Assembly: GCF_014204715.1 (NCBI RefSeq)
Contig: NZ_JACHLY010000001.1
Location: 3,866,501-3,930,500 of the forward strand
Length of the DNA stretch: 64,000 nucleotides
Direction of reading: 5' to 3'
Source: Streptomonospora salina
GTDB lineage: Bacteria; Actinomycetota; Actinomycetes; Streptosporangiales; Streptosporangiaceae
The position numbers were made by a program, and so were the translations under genes. The notes beneath the pieces are model-generated. The model had not been told where the DNA came from and ran no database searches. It was given only the letters and a program-made list of their open reading frames with translations. How positions within the stretch are numbered: the first letter of the stretch is position 1; each line of letters begins with the position of its first letter. Shown one piece after another: positions 1 through 8,342 of this stretch.

Positions 1-104
1 AAGGCGCCGTCGCCTCCGCCGAAGTCGCCGTCGCGCGCATCCTCGCCCACGTCGCCGACCACCCGTCGCCCGCGCACCGCGCCCCTCCGGGAAGGACCCT
101 GTGA
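1..104 (+). CDS. C-terminal end of an upstream gene (partial)
   Basis: An open frame enters from the left edge and ends at a TGA that overlaps the ATG of the next gene (TGATG), so the two are probably translationally coupled. Only 33 residues are visible, beginning GAVASAEVAVARILAHV. A GAVASxxxAVxRIL helix is common at the end of FAD-dependent oxidoreductases, but this is too short to assign a family. The following tail is proline- and arginine-rich. Confidence 0.45.
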   Translation, partial: GAVASAEVAVARILAHVADHPSPAHRAPPGRTL

Positions 105-1729
105 TGAAGCGGCTCGACGTCGCCACGCTGTTCGACACCCTCGCCGACCGGCACAGCCCCACCACCGCCTACTTCAGCCGCCCGCTGGACATCGATCCCG
201 GAGCCGCGGCCGCCCTGGGCGTCGCCGACCTCGCCGGGCTGGTCGAAGACGCGTCCGGGTGGCTGGCGGCGGCGGGCGCGGGCCCGGGCGACCGCGTCGC
301 CATCGTCAAGGACAACCACTGGGACATCGTGCTGCTGGCCATGGCGGCGGTGCGCATCGGCGCGGTTCCGGCGCCGCTGGCCGCCCACCTCGCGCCGGCG
401 ACCCTCGGCACGCTGCTGGCGCGGCTTCAGCCCGGACTCGCGGTCCTCGACGGCGCCGCCGCCGAACGGTTCGCCGCCGTCGGGATCGAGCCGACCGCCC
501 GGCGGGTGCTGCTGCTCGACGGCCCGCCCGAGGTCCTTCCGGGTGCGGTGCCGCTGTCGGACGTGCGGGGCCGCCGCGCGCCGGCGCCGCGCCGGCGCCG
601 CGACGACGAACCGCTGCTCGTCGTGCACACCTCGGGCACCACGGGCACCCCCAAACTGGTGGTCCACTCCGGCGCCACGATCGTGCGGCGCCTCATCGGC
701 TTCGAGGCCCGCCGCTGGCCGGTGCTCAGCAGCCGCCCCGACGACACCGTCGCCGCCGCCACCTCGTTCGTGCACGGGCGCGCGTTCGCCTGGACGGCGA
801 GCGTTTTCTGGCTGCGTCCGCACGCGGTCGGCCTCATCGCCGACCACGACCCCGACCGGGCCGGGCCGTTCCTGCGCGAGCACCCGCCCACCACGCTGGA
901 GGCCCTCCCGGCGACCTATGTGCGCTGGCAGCACCTGGCCCGCGGCGAGGGCGGCACCGATGTGTTCGGCCGGGTGCGGCTCTACATCAGCACGTTCGAC
1001 GCCGTGCACCCGCCGGCGGTGCGCACGTTCCTGGCGGCCAGCGGGCACCGCCGCCCGGTGTGGCTGCAGGGGTGGGGCCAAAGCGAGACCGGGCCGCTGA
1101 CGTTTCGGCTGCTGACCCGCGCATCCGTGGCCGAGGCGGGCGGACGCAGCCCCACCACCCGCGACCTCGGCCGCCCCGTCCCGGGCCGCACCCGCCTCAG
1201 CGTGGTCGACCCCGCGACACTGCGGCCGGTGCCGCGCGGCCGGCCCGGGCTCATCCTGGCGCGTACGCCGGCATTGGGCCTGGGCTATGTCGGCGAACCC
1301 GAGCGGTGGGCGGCCAAGGCGCCGGGGCGGTGGTGGAACACCGAGGACATCGGGATGAAGACCCGGACGGGTTCGGTGCGGGTGCTCGACCGCGAAATCG
1401 ACTCCGTTCCGGGCATGAGCTGCGTGGAGGTCGAGGACGTCGTCGACGACCGGATCCCCGGGGTGCTGGAGTGCGTCGTCCTGCGGCCCGCGGAAGGGCC
1501 GCCCCTGCCGGTGGTGGTCACCGAGTCCGGTCGGCTCGACCTGGAGACCTGGCGGCGTGCCACCGCCGACCTGCCGACGATGACCGACCCGCTGGTGATG
1601 GCCTGGGACGACCTCCCCCGCACCGGTACCGGCAAGGTCCGCCGCCCCGAACTGCGCGCCCGCCTGTTGGGCACACCCCGCTGCGTCCCCCACCCCCGCA
1701 CCGCCGGACCCGAGGCGGCCGAGCTGTGA
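104..1729 (+). CDS. ANL-superfamily adenylate-forming enzyme (acyl/aryl-CoA ligase-like)
   Basis: This 541-residue protein should activate a carboxylic acid as an acyl-AMP, probably before transfer to CoA. The phosphate-binding loop TSGTTGTPK lies at about residues 176-184. A GWGQSETG motif follows in the middle, then an NTEDIG motif, and the C-terminal lid carries the catalytic-lysine motif TGTGKVRRPEL. The ATG at 104 is chosen over the GTG at 101 because it sits in a TGATG overlap with the upstream stop. It is followed by a CoA-transferase, a second ligase and a methyltransferase on the same strand. The substrate cannot be read from the sequence. Confidence 0.85.
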   Translation: MKRLDVATLFDTLADRHSPTTAYFSRPLDIDPGAAAALGVADLAGLVEDASGWLAAAGAGPGDRVAIVKDNHWDIVLLAMAAVRIGAVPAPLAAHLAPATLGTLLARLQPGLAVLDGAAAERFAAVGIEPTARRVLLLDGPPEVLPGAVPLSDVRGRRAPAPRRRRDDEPLLVVHTSGTTGTPKLVVHSGATIVRRLIGFEARRWPVLSSRPDDTVAAATSFVHGRAFAWTASVFWLRPHAVGLIADHDPDRAGPFLREHPPTTLEALPATYVRWQHLARGEGGTDVFGRVRLYISTFDAVHPPAVRTFLAASGHRRPVWLQGWGQSETGPLTFRLLTRASVAEAGGRSPTTRDLGRPVPGRTRLSVVDPATLRPVPRGRPGLILARTPALGLGYVGEPERWAAKAPGRWWNTEDIGMKTRTGSVRVLDREIDSVPGMSCVEVEDVVDDRIPGVLECVVLRPAEGPPLPVVVTESGRLDLETWRRATADLPTMTDPLVMAWDDLPRTGTGKVRRPELRARLLGTPRCVPHPRTAGPEAAEL

Positions 1730-1767
1730 CGGACACGGACCGACCGGGACGAGGACGAGGAGGTGCG

Positions 1768-3696
1768 ATGACGCCGTCGAGGACGCGGGCGCCGTCTTCG
1801 GAGAACGACACCGCCCCCGCCGCCGGCACGGCGGCGCCGCTCGCGGGATGCACCGCAGAGCGCTCGGGCGGCTCCGTCGCGGCGGGGGTGGCCGAGAACC
1901 GCCTGCGCCTGCTCGGTGCCGGCCCGGCGCCCGCCGCCGGCACGGGGCCGCCTGCGGATCCCGCGCCGCCGTCCGCGTCCGCGGGCCGGCTGCTGGTCGA
2001 GGCTCCCGACGGGCGCATCACCTGCGACATCGGATGGTCCGGTCCCGTCGCCGCCCCGCTGGGCGACGAATCCGCCGTCCAAGCCGCCTGCGGAATCATG
2101 CACGTCCACGGCCGCTCCGCCGGCGCGCCCCTCCCGCTCGGCATCGACTACGCCGGCGCGGTCGGCGGGGTGCTGGCCGTCCACGGGGTGCTGGCCGCGG
2201 CCATCGCGCGGCGGCGCGGCGGCGCCGCGCCCGGTGTGCGCACGTCCGTGGCGCAGGCGGCGCTGCTGAGCGTGGGCCAGTACCTGGCTGCGGCGACCGC
2301 CCCCGGCTCCGGCACCGAGGATCGGCGGCCCGGCGGCCCGCCGTTCACCTCCGCCGACGGTGTGCGCTTCGAGATCGAGGCGTTCGACGCCGAACCCTGG
2401 CAGCGGTTCTGGTCGCTGCTGGGCGCCGATGGCGCCGCGCTCGCCGCCGGGTGGGGCCCCTTCCTGCACCGCTACGCCACGGCGATGTGTCCGCTTCCGC
2501 CCGACTTGCATCGCACCGCTGCCGCACACGTGTTCCACGGCATCGCCGGCGCCGCCCGAACCGCCGGGATCAGCCTCGTACGGGTCCGCGGCGGCGCCGA
2601 CATGCCCGCCCCCGCCATCGGCGCCGCCCCGTGGAGCTTCGCCCCTGCGGCACCGGGCGGGGACCCCGACCCTCCGCGGCCGCACCCGGGCGGCGCGGCG
2701 CTTCCTCTGGAGGGTCTGGTCGTCGTCGAATCCACCCGGCGCCTTCAAGGGCCGCTGGCCGGGCACGTGCTCAGGCTGCTGGGCGCCGACGTCGTCCGCA
2801 TCGAACCGCCCGGCGGCGACCCGCTGCGGTGGATGCCGCCGACGGTGGGCGCCTGCTCGGCCCGGTTCCTCGCACTCAACCGCGGCAAGCGGGTCGTCGA
2901 GATCGACATCAAGTCCGCCGCCGGGCGGCGCGGCGTCCGCGAACTCGCCGCCGGCGCCGACGTCTTCCTGCACAACTGGGCGCCGGGCAAGGCCGCCTCG
3001 TTCGGGCTGGACGCCGCCGACCTGCACGCGGTGCGGCCGGAGCTCGTGTACGCGTACGCGTCCGGCTGGGGCGGAGCCGAGGGGGCGGGGTCGGCCATGG
3101 GCGGGGCCGAACCGCTGGGAACCGACTTCCTGGTGCAGGCGCACAGCGGGCTGGGTGCGCTGGTGCGCCCGCGCGGCGAGCCGCCCGCGCCGTCGCTGAT
3201 GACCCTGACCGACGTGCTGGGCGGTCTGGTCAGTGCCGAGGGCGTCCTCGCCGCGCTGCTGGGGCGCTGTCGCGGCGGTCCGGGCGCCCGCGTGGACTCC
3301 AGCCTGTATTCCGCCGCCGAGTCGCTGACCGGCGCGGCGGCCGGTCCGGGGCCGCAGGCGCGGCGCGGCGCCCGGCGCCCGCTGTGGGGGCCGCTGCACA
3401 CGCCCGTCCCGACCCGCGACGGCCACCTCGCGCTGGGCGCCCGCGCCCGCAGCGCCCCCGAGCGTCTCGCCCGCGCCCTGGGGGCGGACCCGGGCGGCGA
3501 CCCGTCTGCGGCCGTGGCCGCGCACTGCCGCGACCGCGGTGCCGCCGACCTCGCCCGGCGGCTGCACGGCGCCGGGCTCGACGCCGAACCCGTGTGCACC
3601 GACTTGGCGGCATTGGCCGCCGACCCCCGGTTCGCCGGCGCCCTGGAGACCGACGGTGCCGCATTCGTCCGCTCACCTTGGGAGTTCTCACCGTGA
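1768..3696 (+). CDS. CaiB/BaiF (family III) CoA-transferase, double-domain form
   Basis: The 642-residue product carries a clear family III CoA-transferase domain in its second half (from about residue 312, LEGLVVVES, with LLGADVVRIEPPGGDP and LNRGKRVVEIDIK). Asp453 in TDFLVQAHSGL occupies the position of the catalytic aspartate of formyl-CoA transferase. The first half (about residues 70-300) looks like a second, more diverged and incomplete CaiB-like unit. The ATG at 1768 is preceded by AGGAGG; a GTG at 1726 overlapping the upstream stop is the alternative. The gene ends in a GTGA overlap with the next ligase. It likely moves CoA between acids made or used by its neighbours. Confidence 0.82.
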   Translation: MTPSRTRAPSSENDTAPAAGTAAPLAGCTAERSGGSVAAGVAENRLRLLGAGPAPAAGTGPPADPAPPSASAGRLLVEAPDGRITCDIGWSGPVAAPLGDESAVQAACGIMHVHGRSAGAPLPLGIDYAGAVGGVLAVHGVLAAAIARRRGGAAPGVRTSVAQAALLSVGQYLAAATAPGSGTEDRRPGGPPFTSADGVRFEIEAFDAEPWQRFWSLLGADGAALAAGWGPFLHRYATAMCPLPPDLHRTAAAHVFHGIAGAARTAGISLVRVRGGADMPAPAIGAAPWSFAPAAPGGDPDPPRPHPGGAALPLEGLVVVESTRRLQGPLAGHVLRLLGADVVRIEPPGGDPLRWMPPTVGACSARFLALNRGKRVVEIDIKSAAGRRGVRELAAGADVFLHNWAPGKAASFGLDAADLHAVRPELVYAYASGWGGAEGAGSAMGGAEPLGTDFLVQAHSGLGALVRPRGEPPAPSLMTLTDVLGGLVSAEGVLAALLGRCRGGPGARVDSSLYSAAESLTGAAAGPGPQARRGARRPLWGPLHTPVPTRDGHLALGARARSAPERLARALGADPGGDPSAAVAAHCRDRGAADLARRLHGAGLDAEPVCTDLAALAADPRFAGALETDGAAFVRSPWEFSP

Positions 3697-5411
3697 CCGA
3701 TGCCTGGATCTCTGCCAATGGGATCGTGCTGGCCGACCTCGTCCCTGGGGAACTGCGCCGCATGTGGGTGCAGCAGGGGTACTGCCCCGACGCCGACCTT
3801 TACACGCTGTTCCGCCGCCGGGTGCGCGGCCATCCGCACCGCGACGCCGTCGTGGACCCCGAGGGCACGCTCGACTACGCCGGGCTGGATGCGCGCGTGC
3901 GGGGGATCGCCGCGGCCCTGGCCGCTGAAGGGTTCGGCGCGGGCGACATCGTCGCCGTCCAACTGCCCGACGGGTGGCGTGCGGCGGTCGCCGAACTGGC
4001 GGTCGCCGCGGTGGGGGCGGTGTCGCTGCCGTACCCGGCCATGCGCGGACGCGCCGGGATCACGGCGCTGCTGCGGCGCTCACGGGCGAGCGCGGTGATC
4101 GCCGGCGACCCCTCCGGCCGCACCGACCCGCTCACCGAGCTGGCGGGGCTGCGCCGGGACCTGCCCTGCCTGCGGCGGGTGTTCTCCCTCGGCGACTCCC
4201 GCGGCGCCGGCTCCGTGCCCCTGGACCGGGCCGCCGAGGAGGGCGGCGCGCAGGGCGCCGACGGGGTCGGGGGCGAGGGCCCGAGCGCAGCCGTGCATCC
4301 CGACGGGCCCGCCCGCATCCTGGTGACCTCGGGTTCGGAGGCCGAGCCGAAGATGATCGCCTACTCCCACAACGCGTTCGCGGGCGGGCGCGCCAACTAC
4401 GTCGCGGCGCTGCACGACGGTTCGGCGCCCATGCGCAACCTGGTGCTGGTGCCGCTGGCTTCCTCCTACGGTTCGCTGGGGGTACCCGTGACCCTCGCGG
4501 GGTTGGGCGGGACCCTGATCGTGCCGGGCTCCACCGACCCCGACGCGGCGCTGCGCGCGCTCGGCGAGCACGCCCCCACCCACCTGTTCGCGGTGCCCAC
4601 CCAGCTGCAGCGGATGTCGGCCCGCCCGCGCCTGCCGCAGGAGCGCGCCGCTCGGTTGCGCACGGTGGTCACCAGCTCGGCGGTGGCCGACGCCGGTGTC
4701 ATCGACGCCGCCCGCGAGCGGTTCGGCGTTCCGGTCCTCAACGTCTACGGCTCCGCGGACGGGATGAACTGCCACACGCCCGCCGGTTCCCACGCGCGCC
4801 CCGGCGGGGTCACCGGCCCGCCCGACCCGGCGGTGGCCGATATCCGCGTCGTGGCGCCCGACGGGCGCGACGCCGATCCGGGCGGCGACGGCGAGATCTG
4901 GGCGCGCGGGCCCATGAGTCCGCTGTGCTATGTGAACGCCCCGGAACTGGACGCGCATTACCGGTCCGCGGACGGCTGGGTGCGCAGCGGTGACCGCGGC
5001 CGGTTCGACCCCGACGGCGCGCTGCGGGTGATCGACCGGATGAAGCGGATCGTCAAGCGCGGCGGGTACTCCATCAGCCCGCGCGAGGTCGAGCGGCACG
5101 CCGCCGCCCATCCGGCGGTCGCCGAGGCGGTGTGCGTGGGGGTGGCCGACGCCGACCTGGGCGAGCGTCTGTGCGCCTGCATCGTGCAGCACGACGGCAG
5201 CGAGGCGCTGACCCTGCCGGAGTTGAACGCATTCCTGGAAGAGCGGGTCGGGCTGGAGCGCGTGAAGCTTCCGGAGGCGCTGCTGCGGCTGGGTGCGTTT
5301 CCGCTGGGGGCTACGGGCAAGGTGTGCCACCGCACCCTGGCCGCGTGGGGGGTCGCCGACGCGGAGCGGACGCCCGGCGTCGGCGCGGGCCCGTCCGAGC
5401 ACGCCGGTTAG
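3693..5411 (+). CDS. ANL-superfamily AMP-dependent synthetase/ligase
   Basis: This 572-residue protein is a complete adenylating enzyme. It shows an acyl-adenylate P-loop variant (VTSGSEAEPK), the NVYGSADG motif, GEIWARGP, the SGDRGRFDPDG hinge region, RMKRIVKRGG and a C-terminal GATGKVCHR catalytic lysine region. The GTG at 3693 overlaps the stop of the CoA-transferase (GTGA), so coupling fixes the start. Having two ligases around one CoA-transferase suggests that two different acids, or one acid in two steps, are activated. The P-loop (SGSEAEPK rather than SGTTGxPK) is unusual and could mark substrate or efficiency differences. Confidence 0.84.
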   Translation: MTDAWISANGIVLADLVPGELRRMWVQQGYCPDADLYTLFRRRVRGHPHRDAVVDPEGTLDYAGLDARVRGIAAALAAEGFGAGDIVAVQLPDGWRAAVAELAVAAVGAVSLPYPAMRGRAGITALLRRSRASAVIAGDPSGRTDPLTELAGLRRDLPCLRRVFSLGDSRGAGSVPLDRAAEEGGAQGADGVGGEGPSAAVHPDGPARILVTSGSEAEPKMIAYSHNAFAGGRANYVAALHDGSAPMRNLVLVPLASSYGSLGVPVTLAGLGGTLIVPGSTDPDAALRALGEHAPTHLFAVPTQLQRMSARPRLPQERAARLRTVVTSSAVADAGVIDAARERFGVPVLNVYGSADGMNCHTPAGSHARPGGVTGPPDPAVADIRVVAPDGRDADPGGDGEIWARGPMSPLCYVNAPELDAHYRSADGWVRSGDRGRFDPDGALRVIDRMKRIVKRGGYSISPREVERHAAAHPAVAEAVCVGVADADLGERLCACIVQHDGSEALTLPELNAFLEERVGLERVKLPEALLRLGAFPLGATGKVCHRTLAAWGVADAERTPGVGAGPSEHAG

Positions 5412-5419
5412 GGGCGGCC

Positions 5420-6286
5420 GTGGCGGATGCGACCGAGGCGGCGGCAGTCGCGCGGCCGGACGCGCCCGGGGTTCCGGGCGGCGGCGCGGGCTACGTCTTC
5501 GACAACGACAGCGACCACGCCGGCGAGCAGCACGCCTGTTTGGCCGCGGCCTACGACCCGGTGACGACCGGGCGCCTGGCGGACACGGGGGTCGGGCGCG
5601 GCTGGCGGTGCCTGGAGGTGGGGGCCGGCGGCGGCAGTGTCGGCATGTGGCTGGCGCGGCGGGTCGTCCCCGACGGCTGGGTGGTGGTCACCGACGTCAA
5701 ACCCGTGCGCATGCCGCAGCAGGCCGGTATGGCGGTGCTGCGCCACGACATCGCCCGCGACCCGCTGCCCCAGGGGGCGTTCGACCTGGTGCACGCGCGG
5801 CTGGTGCTCATGCACCTGCCGGAGCGGGAACGGGTGCTGGCCCGGCTGCTGCGGGCGCTGCGCCCGGGCGGGCGGCTGCAGCTGGACGAGCTCGACGCCA
5901 CCCACGCGCCGGCCCTGGTGCTGCCGGAAGCGGCGCGCTCCCCCGGTCCCGACGCCGCCGCGGACTTGTACGCGCGGTTCCAGCGGGCGAAGGTCCGGGC
6001 GCTGACGGCGGCCGGCGCCGACCCGGCGTGGGGCTCCCGTGCCGCAGCGGCGATGCGCCGGACCGGGTTCACCGACGTCGACCCGCGCCCGCACGTCCAG
6101 CAGTGGCGCGCCGGTTCCCCCGGCGCGCGCCTGCAGGCCCACCACACCCGCCACCTGCACCGTTCCCTGGCCGAAGCGGGCATGACCGAAGCGGATCTGG
6201 CGGGCGTGCGCGACCTGCTGGACCACCCGGATTTCTGCGCCTGCTCACCGGTCTTCTACACCGTTCAGGGGCGGCGGCCGGCGTGA
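5420..6286 (+). CDS. Class I SAM-dependent methyltransferase
   Basis: The 288-residue protein has a Rossmann methyltransferase core. Motif I is LEVGAGGGSVG, followed by an acidic strand end VVVTDVKP, an FDLVHARLVLMHL motif and LRPGGRLQLDE. The GTG at 5420 lies 8 bases after the preceding ligase, with only a weak GGGGCGG ribosome site, consistent with operon coupling. It is the last gene of the same-strand set. The context suggests it methylates a product of the acid-activating enzymes, but the acceptor is unknown. Confidence 0.8.
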   Translation: MADATEAAAVARPDAPGVPGGGAGYVFDNDSDHAGEQHACLAAAYDPVTTGRLADTGVGRGWRCLEVGAGGGSVGMWLARRVVPDGWVVVTDVKPVRMPQQAGMAVLRHDIARDPLPQGAFDLVHARLVLMHLPERERVLARLLRALRPGGRLQLDELDATHAPALVLPEAARSPGPDAAADLYARFQRAKVRALTAAGADPAWGSRAAAAMRRTGFTDVDPRPHVQQWRAGSPGARLQAHHTRHLHRSLAEAGMTEADLAGVRDLLDHPDFCACSPVFYTVQGRRPA

Positions 6287-6328
6287 CCGCCGGGACGGCG
6301 CCCCGTCCCGGCGGCGGAGCGGCGGGCG

Positions 6329-6655
6329 TCAGCCGATGGAGAAGCTGAAGGGCCCGGTGAGGCCGCTCGCGGGAGCGTGCCATCCGTGGTCGGGTTGAAC
6401 CGGGACACCGGGGAACATGCAGCCGGGCTCGGAATGGATGGTGACGATCGAATCGGTCTGGTTCATCAGAACGTGGGCGGTTCCGGGAAGCGAGTAGCAC
6501 GCACCGTCCGCTGGATTCTCATAGGTCTCCAACCGCTCCAATTCGGTCTTGAATACGACGACGTCGCCGGTTGCGGCCTGTGACGTGCCGGCGGTGGCCA
6601 GCACCAGGGCACCGGCCAGTGCTGTGGTGGACAGGACGGACCAAGGCAGGCGCAT
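6329..6655 (-). CDS. Small secreted protein of unknown function
   Basis: This 108-residue protein begins with a textbook Sec signal peptide: a short MRLPW start, a hydrophobic stretch of about 18 residues, then an Ala-x-Ala-like end (TSQAATG). The mature part of roughly 80 residues has two cysteines (GACYSL and EPGCMF) that could form a disulfide. A GGAG ribosome site precedes the ATG. No family was recognised. It is convergent with the methyltransferase gene and transcribed alone. Confidence 0.7.
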   Translation of the reverse strand: MRLPWSVLSTTALAGALVLATAGTSQAATGDVVVFKTELERLETYENPADGACYSLPGTAHVLMNQTDSIVTIHSEPGCMFPGVPVQPDHGWHAPASGLTGPFSFSIG

Positions 6656-6924
6656 GAAAACTCCGAATTACTCGATGCGGAATATTCGGACACGTGCTGG
6701 ATTTCGTGGCCGAAGGTGTTTCCGATTCTGTTCGCGCTGCCGTGTGCGCGTCAACCGGTCCGCATGTCCGGTCCCGATTCCAGCGGAACGGTTTCGCTTT
6801 GCGGGCGGCCGGAAATTCCGCCGGTGATTCCCTGGGCCGGCAATCGGTACGGGCGATCCGCGCGTGCGTTCCCGCGGGCATGCGCCGGTTCCGCGCCGAT
6901 CCGAGGGCGTCGACCCCGGCGGGT
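6656..6924. other. Intergenic region, 269 bp
   Basis: This stretch lies between two minus-strand genes and must hold the promoter of the small secreted protein. It is less GC-rich than its surroundings near 6660-6730, including a GGAATATTCG stretch. No convincing gene or structured RNA was seen. Confidence 0.4.
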
Positions 6925-7344
6925 TCAGAGATACGGGCCGAGCAGCGCCAGCAACGGCGCCGCCAGCTCCGCGAGGATGCCCACGAAGAGCGCGCCTACG
7001 CTACCGGCCTGGAGCGTGGTGAGTACCACGGTCTCCTGCCACGTGTGGGCGTCGTCGTCCTCGCCGAACGCGCGGGGGATCCACAGGCCGACCGCCAAAG
7101 CGATCCCGAGGGCGACAGCCGAGCCCAGCCAGAAGCGTCGGAACAGGGCGGCCGCCTCGCCGGGGTTCAGGAACATCAGGGCGATAGTCGCCACACCGGC
7201 CCCGAACACCAGGCATACGCCGACGCTCAGCACGACACCGAGCACGAGGAAGACGTTGGGGCACCTCAGTACGGCCCGGCGCGACCAGTTCCGCGGCCGC
7301 ACCGCCTGCGCGGGCTCCGCGCCGTTGCCGCGTCCTCGTGCCAC
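6925..7344 (-). CDS. Small integral membrane protein of unknown function
   Basis: The 139-residue product has three predicted membrane segments: about residues 30-60 (VFLVLGVVLSVGVCLVFGAGV onward), 70-92 (WLGSAVALGIALAVGLWI) and 112-138. The basic N-terminus suggests a cytoplasmic start. The GTG at 7344 is chosen because a GGGAGGG ribosome site lies just upstream; a longer open frame continues upstream but its composition is arginine/glycine-rich and non-protein-like. No family was recognised. Confidence 0.6.
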   Translation of the reverse strand: MARGRGNGAEPAQAVRPRNWSRRAVLRCPNVFLVLGVVLSVGVCLVFGAGVATIALMFLNPGEAAALFRRFWLGSAVALGIALAVGLWIPRAFGEDDDAHTWQETVVLTTLQAGSVGALFVGILAELAAPLLALLGPYL

Positions 7345-7349
7345 CGGCC

Positions 7350-7383
7350 CTCCCGACCATCCCGACCATCCCGACCATCCCGA
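7350..7383. repeat. Short tandem repeat of CCCGACCAT
   Basis: The 9-base unit CCCGACCAT occurs three times in a row, followed by a fourth, partial copy, immediately upstream of the ribosome site of the minus-strand membrane-protein gene. It lies in the leader of that gene, so copy-number change could affect its expression; that is only a suggestion. Confidence 0.6.
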
Positions 7384-7599
7384 TGGTGCTACCCGCGGAA
7401 GAAGCCGCCCACTCCGCGACGGCACCCCCGTCCGGTGGCGCACACGCCCGGCACCGGGGCGGGCGATCCCTCCGGCGGCGCAGGACCCGAACCCCCGAAG
7501 TTCCCGGTGCGGCCGGTCGCGGGTGAGCGGCGCCATGCACGCGCACGTGCACCATCGCCGCCGACAGCGCCCAGACTGTCCCCGGGGCAACACCGGCCT

Positions 7600-7616
7600 C
7601 TCATCTTCTTCTCATC
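7600..7616 (+). promoter_or_regulatory. CTCATC direct repeats, probable response-regulator box
   Basis: CTCATC occurs at 7600-7605 and 7611-7616, spaced by exactly 11 bp, about one helical turn. This is the arrangement bound by tandem OmpR-family regulators. The same repeat with the same spacing occurs upstream of the MMPL start (9847-9863). The box lies 25 bases upstream of the response-regulator ATG, which suggests autoregulation. Confidence 0.5.
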
Positions 7617-7640
7617 TACGTCGGATTCGCTGGACGGCCG

Positions 7641-8342
7641 ATGACCAGACCCAGGATCCTCGTCGTCGACGACGAGCCCAACATCGTCGACATGGTGACC
7701 ACCGTGCTGGAGTTCCACGGCTTCGAGATGTCCTCGGCCGCCACCGCAGCCGAGGCCTACACCGCCGCCGACACCCACCACCCCGACCTGGTGGTGCTCG
7801 ACGTCATGCTGCCCGACGGCGACGGCTTCGAGGTGTGCCGCACACTGCGCCGCCGGCTGCCGCGCGTCGGCGTCGTCCTGCTCACGGCCAAGGACACCCA
7901 CAGCGAACGCGTCGCCGGACTCACCTTCGGCGCCGACGACTACGTCGCCAAACCGTTCAACATCGACGAGCTGCTGGCCCGCGTGCGCGCCGTGCTGCGG
8001 CGCATCCTGCCCGACCCCGCCGAGCAGCCCGAAAGCGCGCCGCTGCGCTTCGCCGACGTCGAACTCGACGAGCAGGCCTGCACGGTCCAGCGCGCCGGCC
8101 ACCCCCTCAACCTGTCGCGCACCGAGTTCGAGCTGCTGCGCTACCTGATGCTCAACCGCGGCCGCGTGCTCTCCCGCGGCCAGATCATCGACGCCGTCTG
8201 GAGCGCCGACTACACCGGCGGCTCCAACATCGTCGACACCTACATCGGCTACCTGCGCCGCAAGCTCGGAGCGTTCGGCCCCAACCTCATCCAGACCCAG
8301 CGGGGATTCGGCTACGTGCTGCGCACGGACGAGCAGGCATGA
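7641..8342 (+). CDS. OmpR-family response regulator
   Basis: The 233-residue protein has an N-terminal receiver domain with the acidic pair VVDDE, the phospho-acceptor Asp54 (LVVLDVMLPDGDG) and the conserved lysine in DDYVAKPF. A linker of about 15 residues leads to a C-terminal winged-helix domain (SRTEFELLRYLMLNRGRVLSR, ending in IQTQRGFGYVLR). Its stop overlaps the kinase start (ATGA), so the pair is co-translated. The shared CTCATC boxes suggest it controls itself and the MMPL transporter. Confidence 0.92.
   Translation: MTRPRILVVDDEPNIVDMVTTVLEFHGFEMSSAATAAEAYTAADTHHPDLVVLDVMLPDGDGFEVCRTLRRRLPRVGVVLLTAKDTHSERVAGLTFGADDYVAKPFNIDELLARVRAVLRRILPDPAEQPESAPLRFADVELDEQACTVQRAGHPLNLSRTEFELLRYLMLNRGRVLSRGQIIDAVWSADYTGGSNIVDTYIGYLRRKLGAFGPNLIQTQRGFGYVLRTDEQA

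Noticed and set aside
259-1767. Long open frame upstream of and continuous with the CoA-transferase
   Set aside because: It overlaps the first ligase in another frame and is Arg/Gly/Pro-rich. The CoA-transferase start is set by AGGAGG before 1768.
7350-7383. CCCGACCAT tandem repeat as a CRISPR or phage repeat
   Set aside because: The units are 9 bases without spacers. It is a simple tandem repeat.
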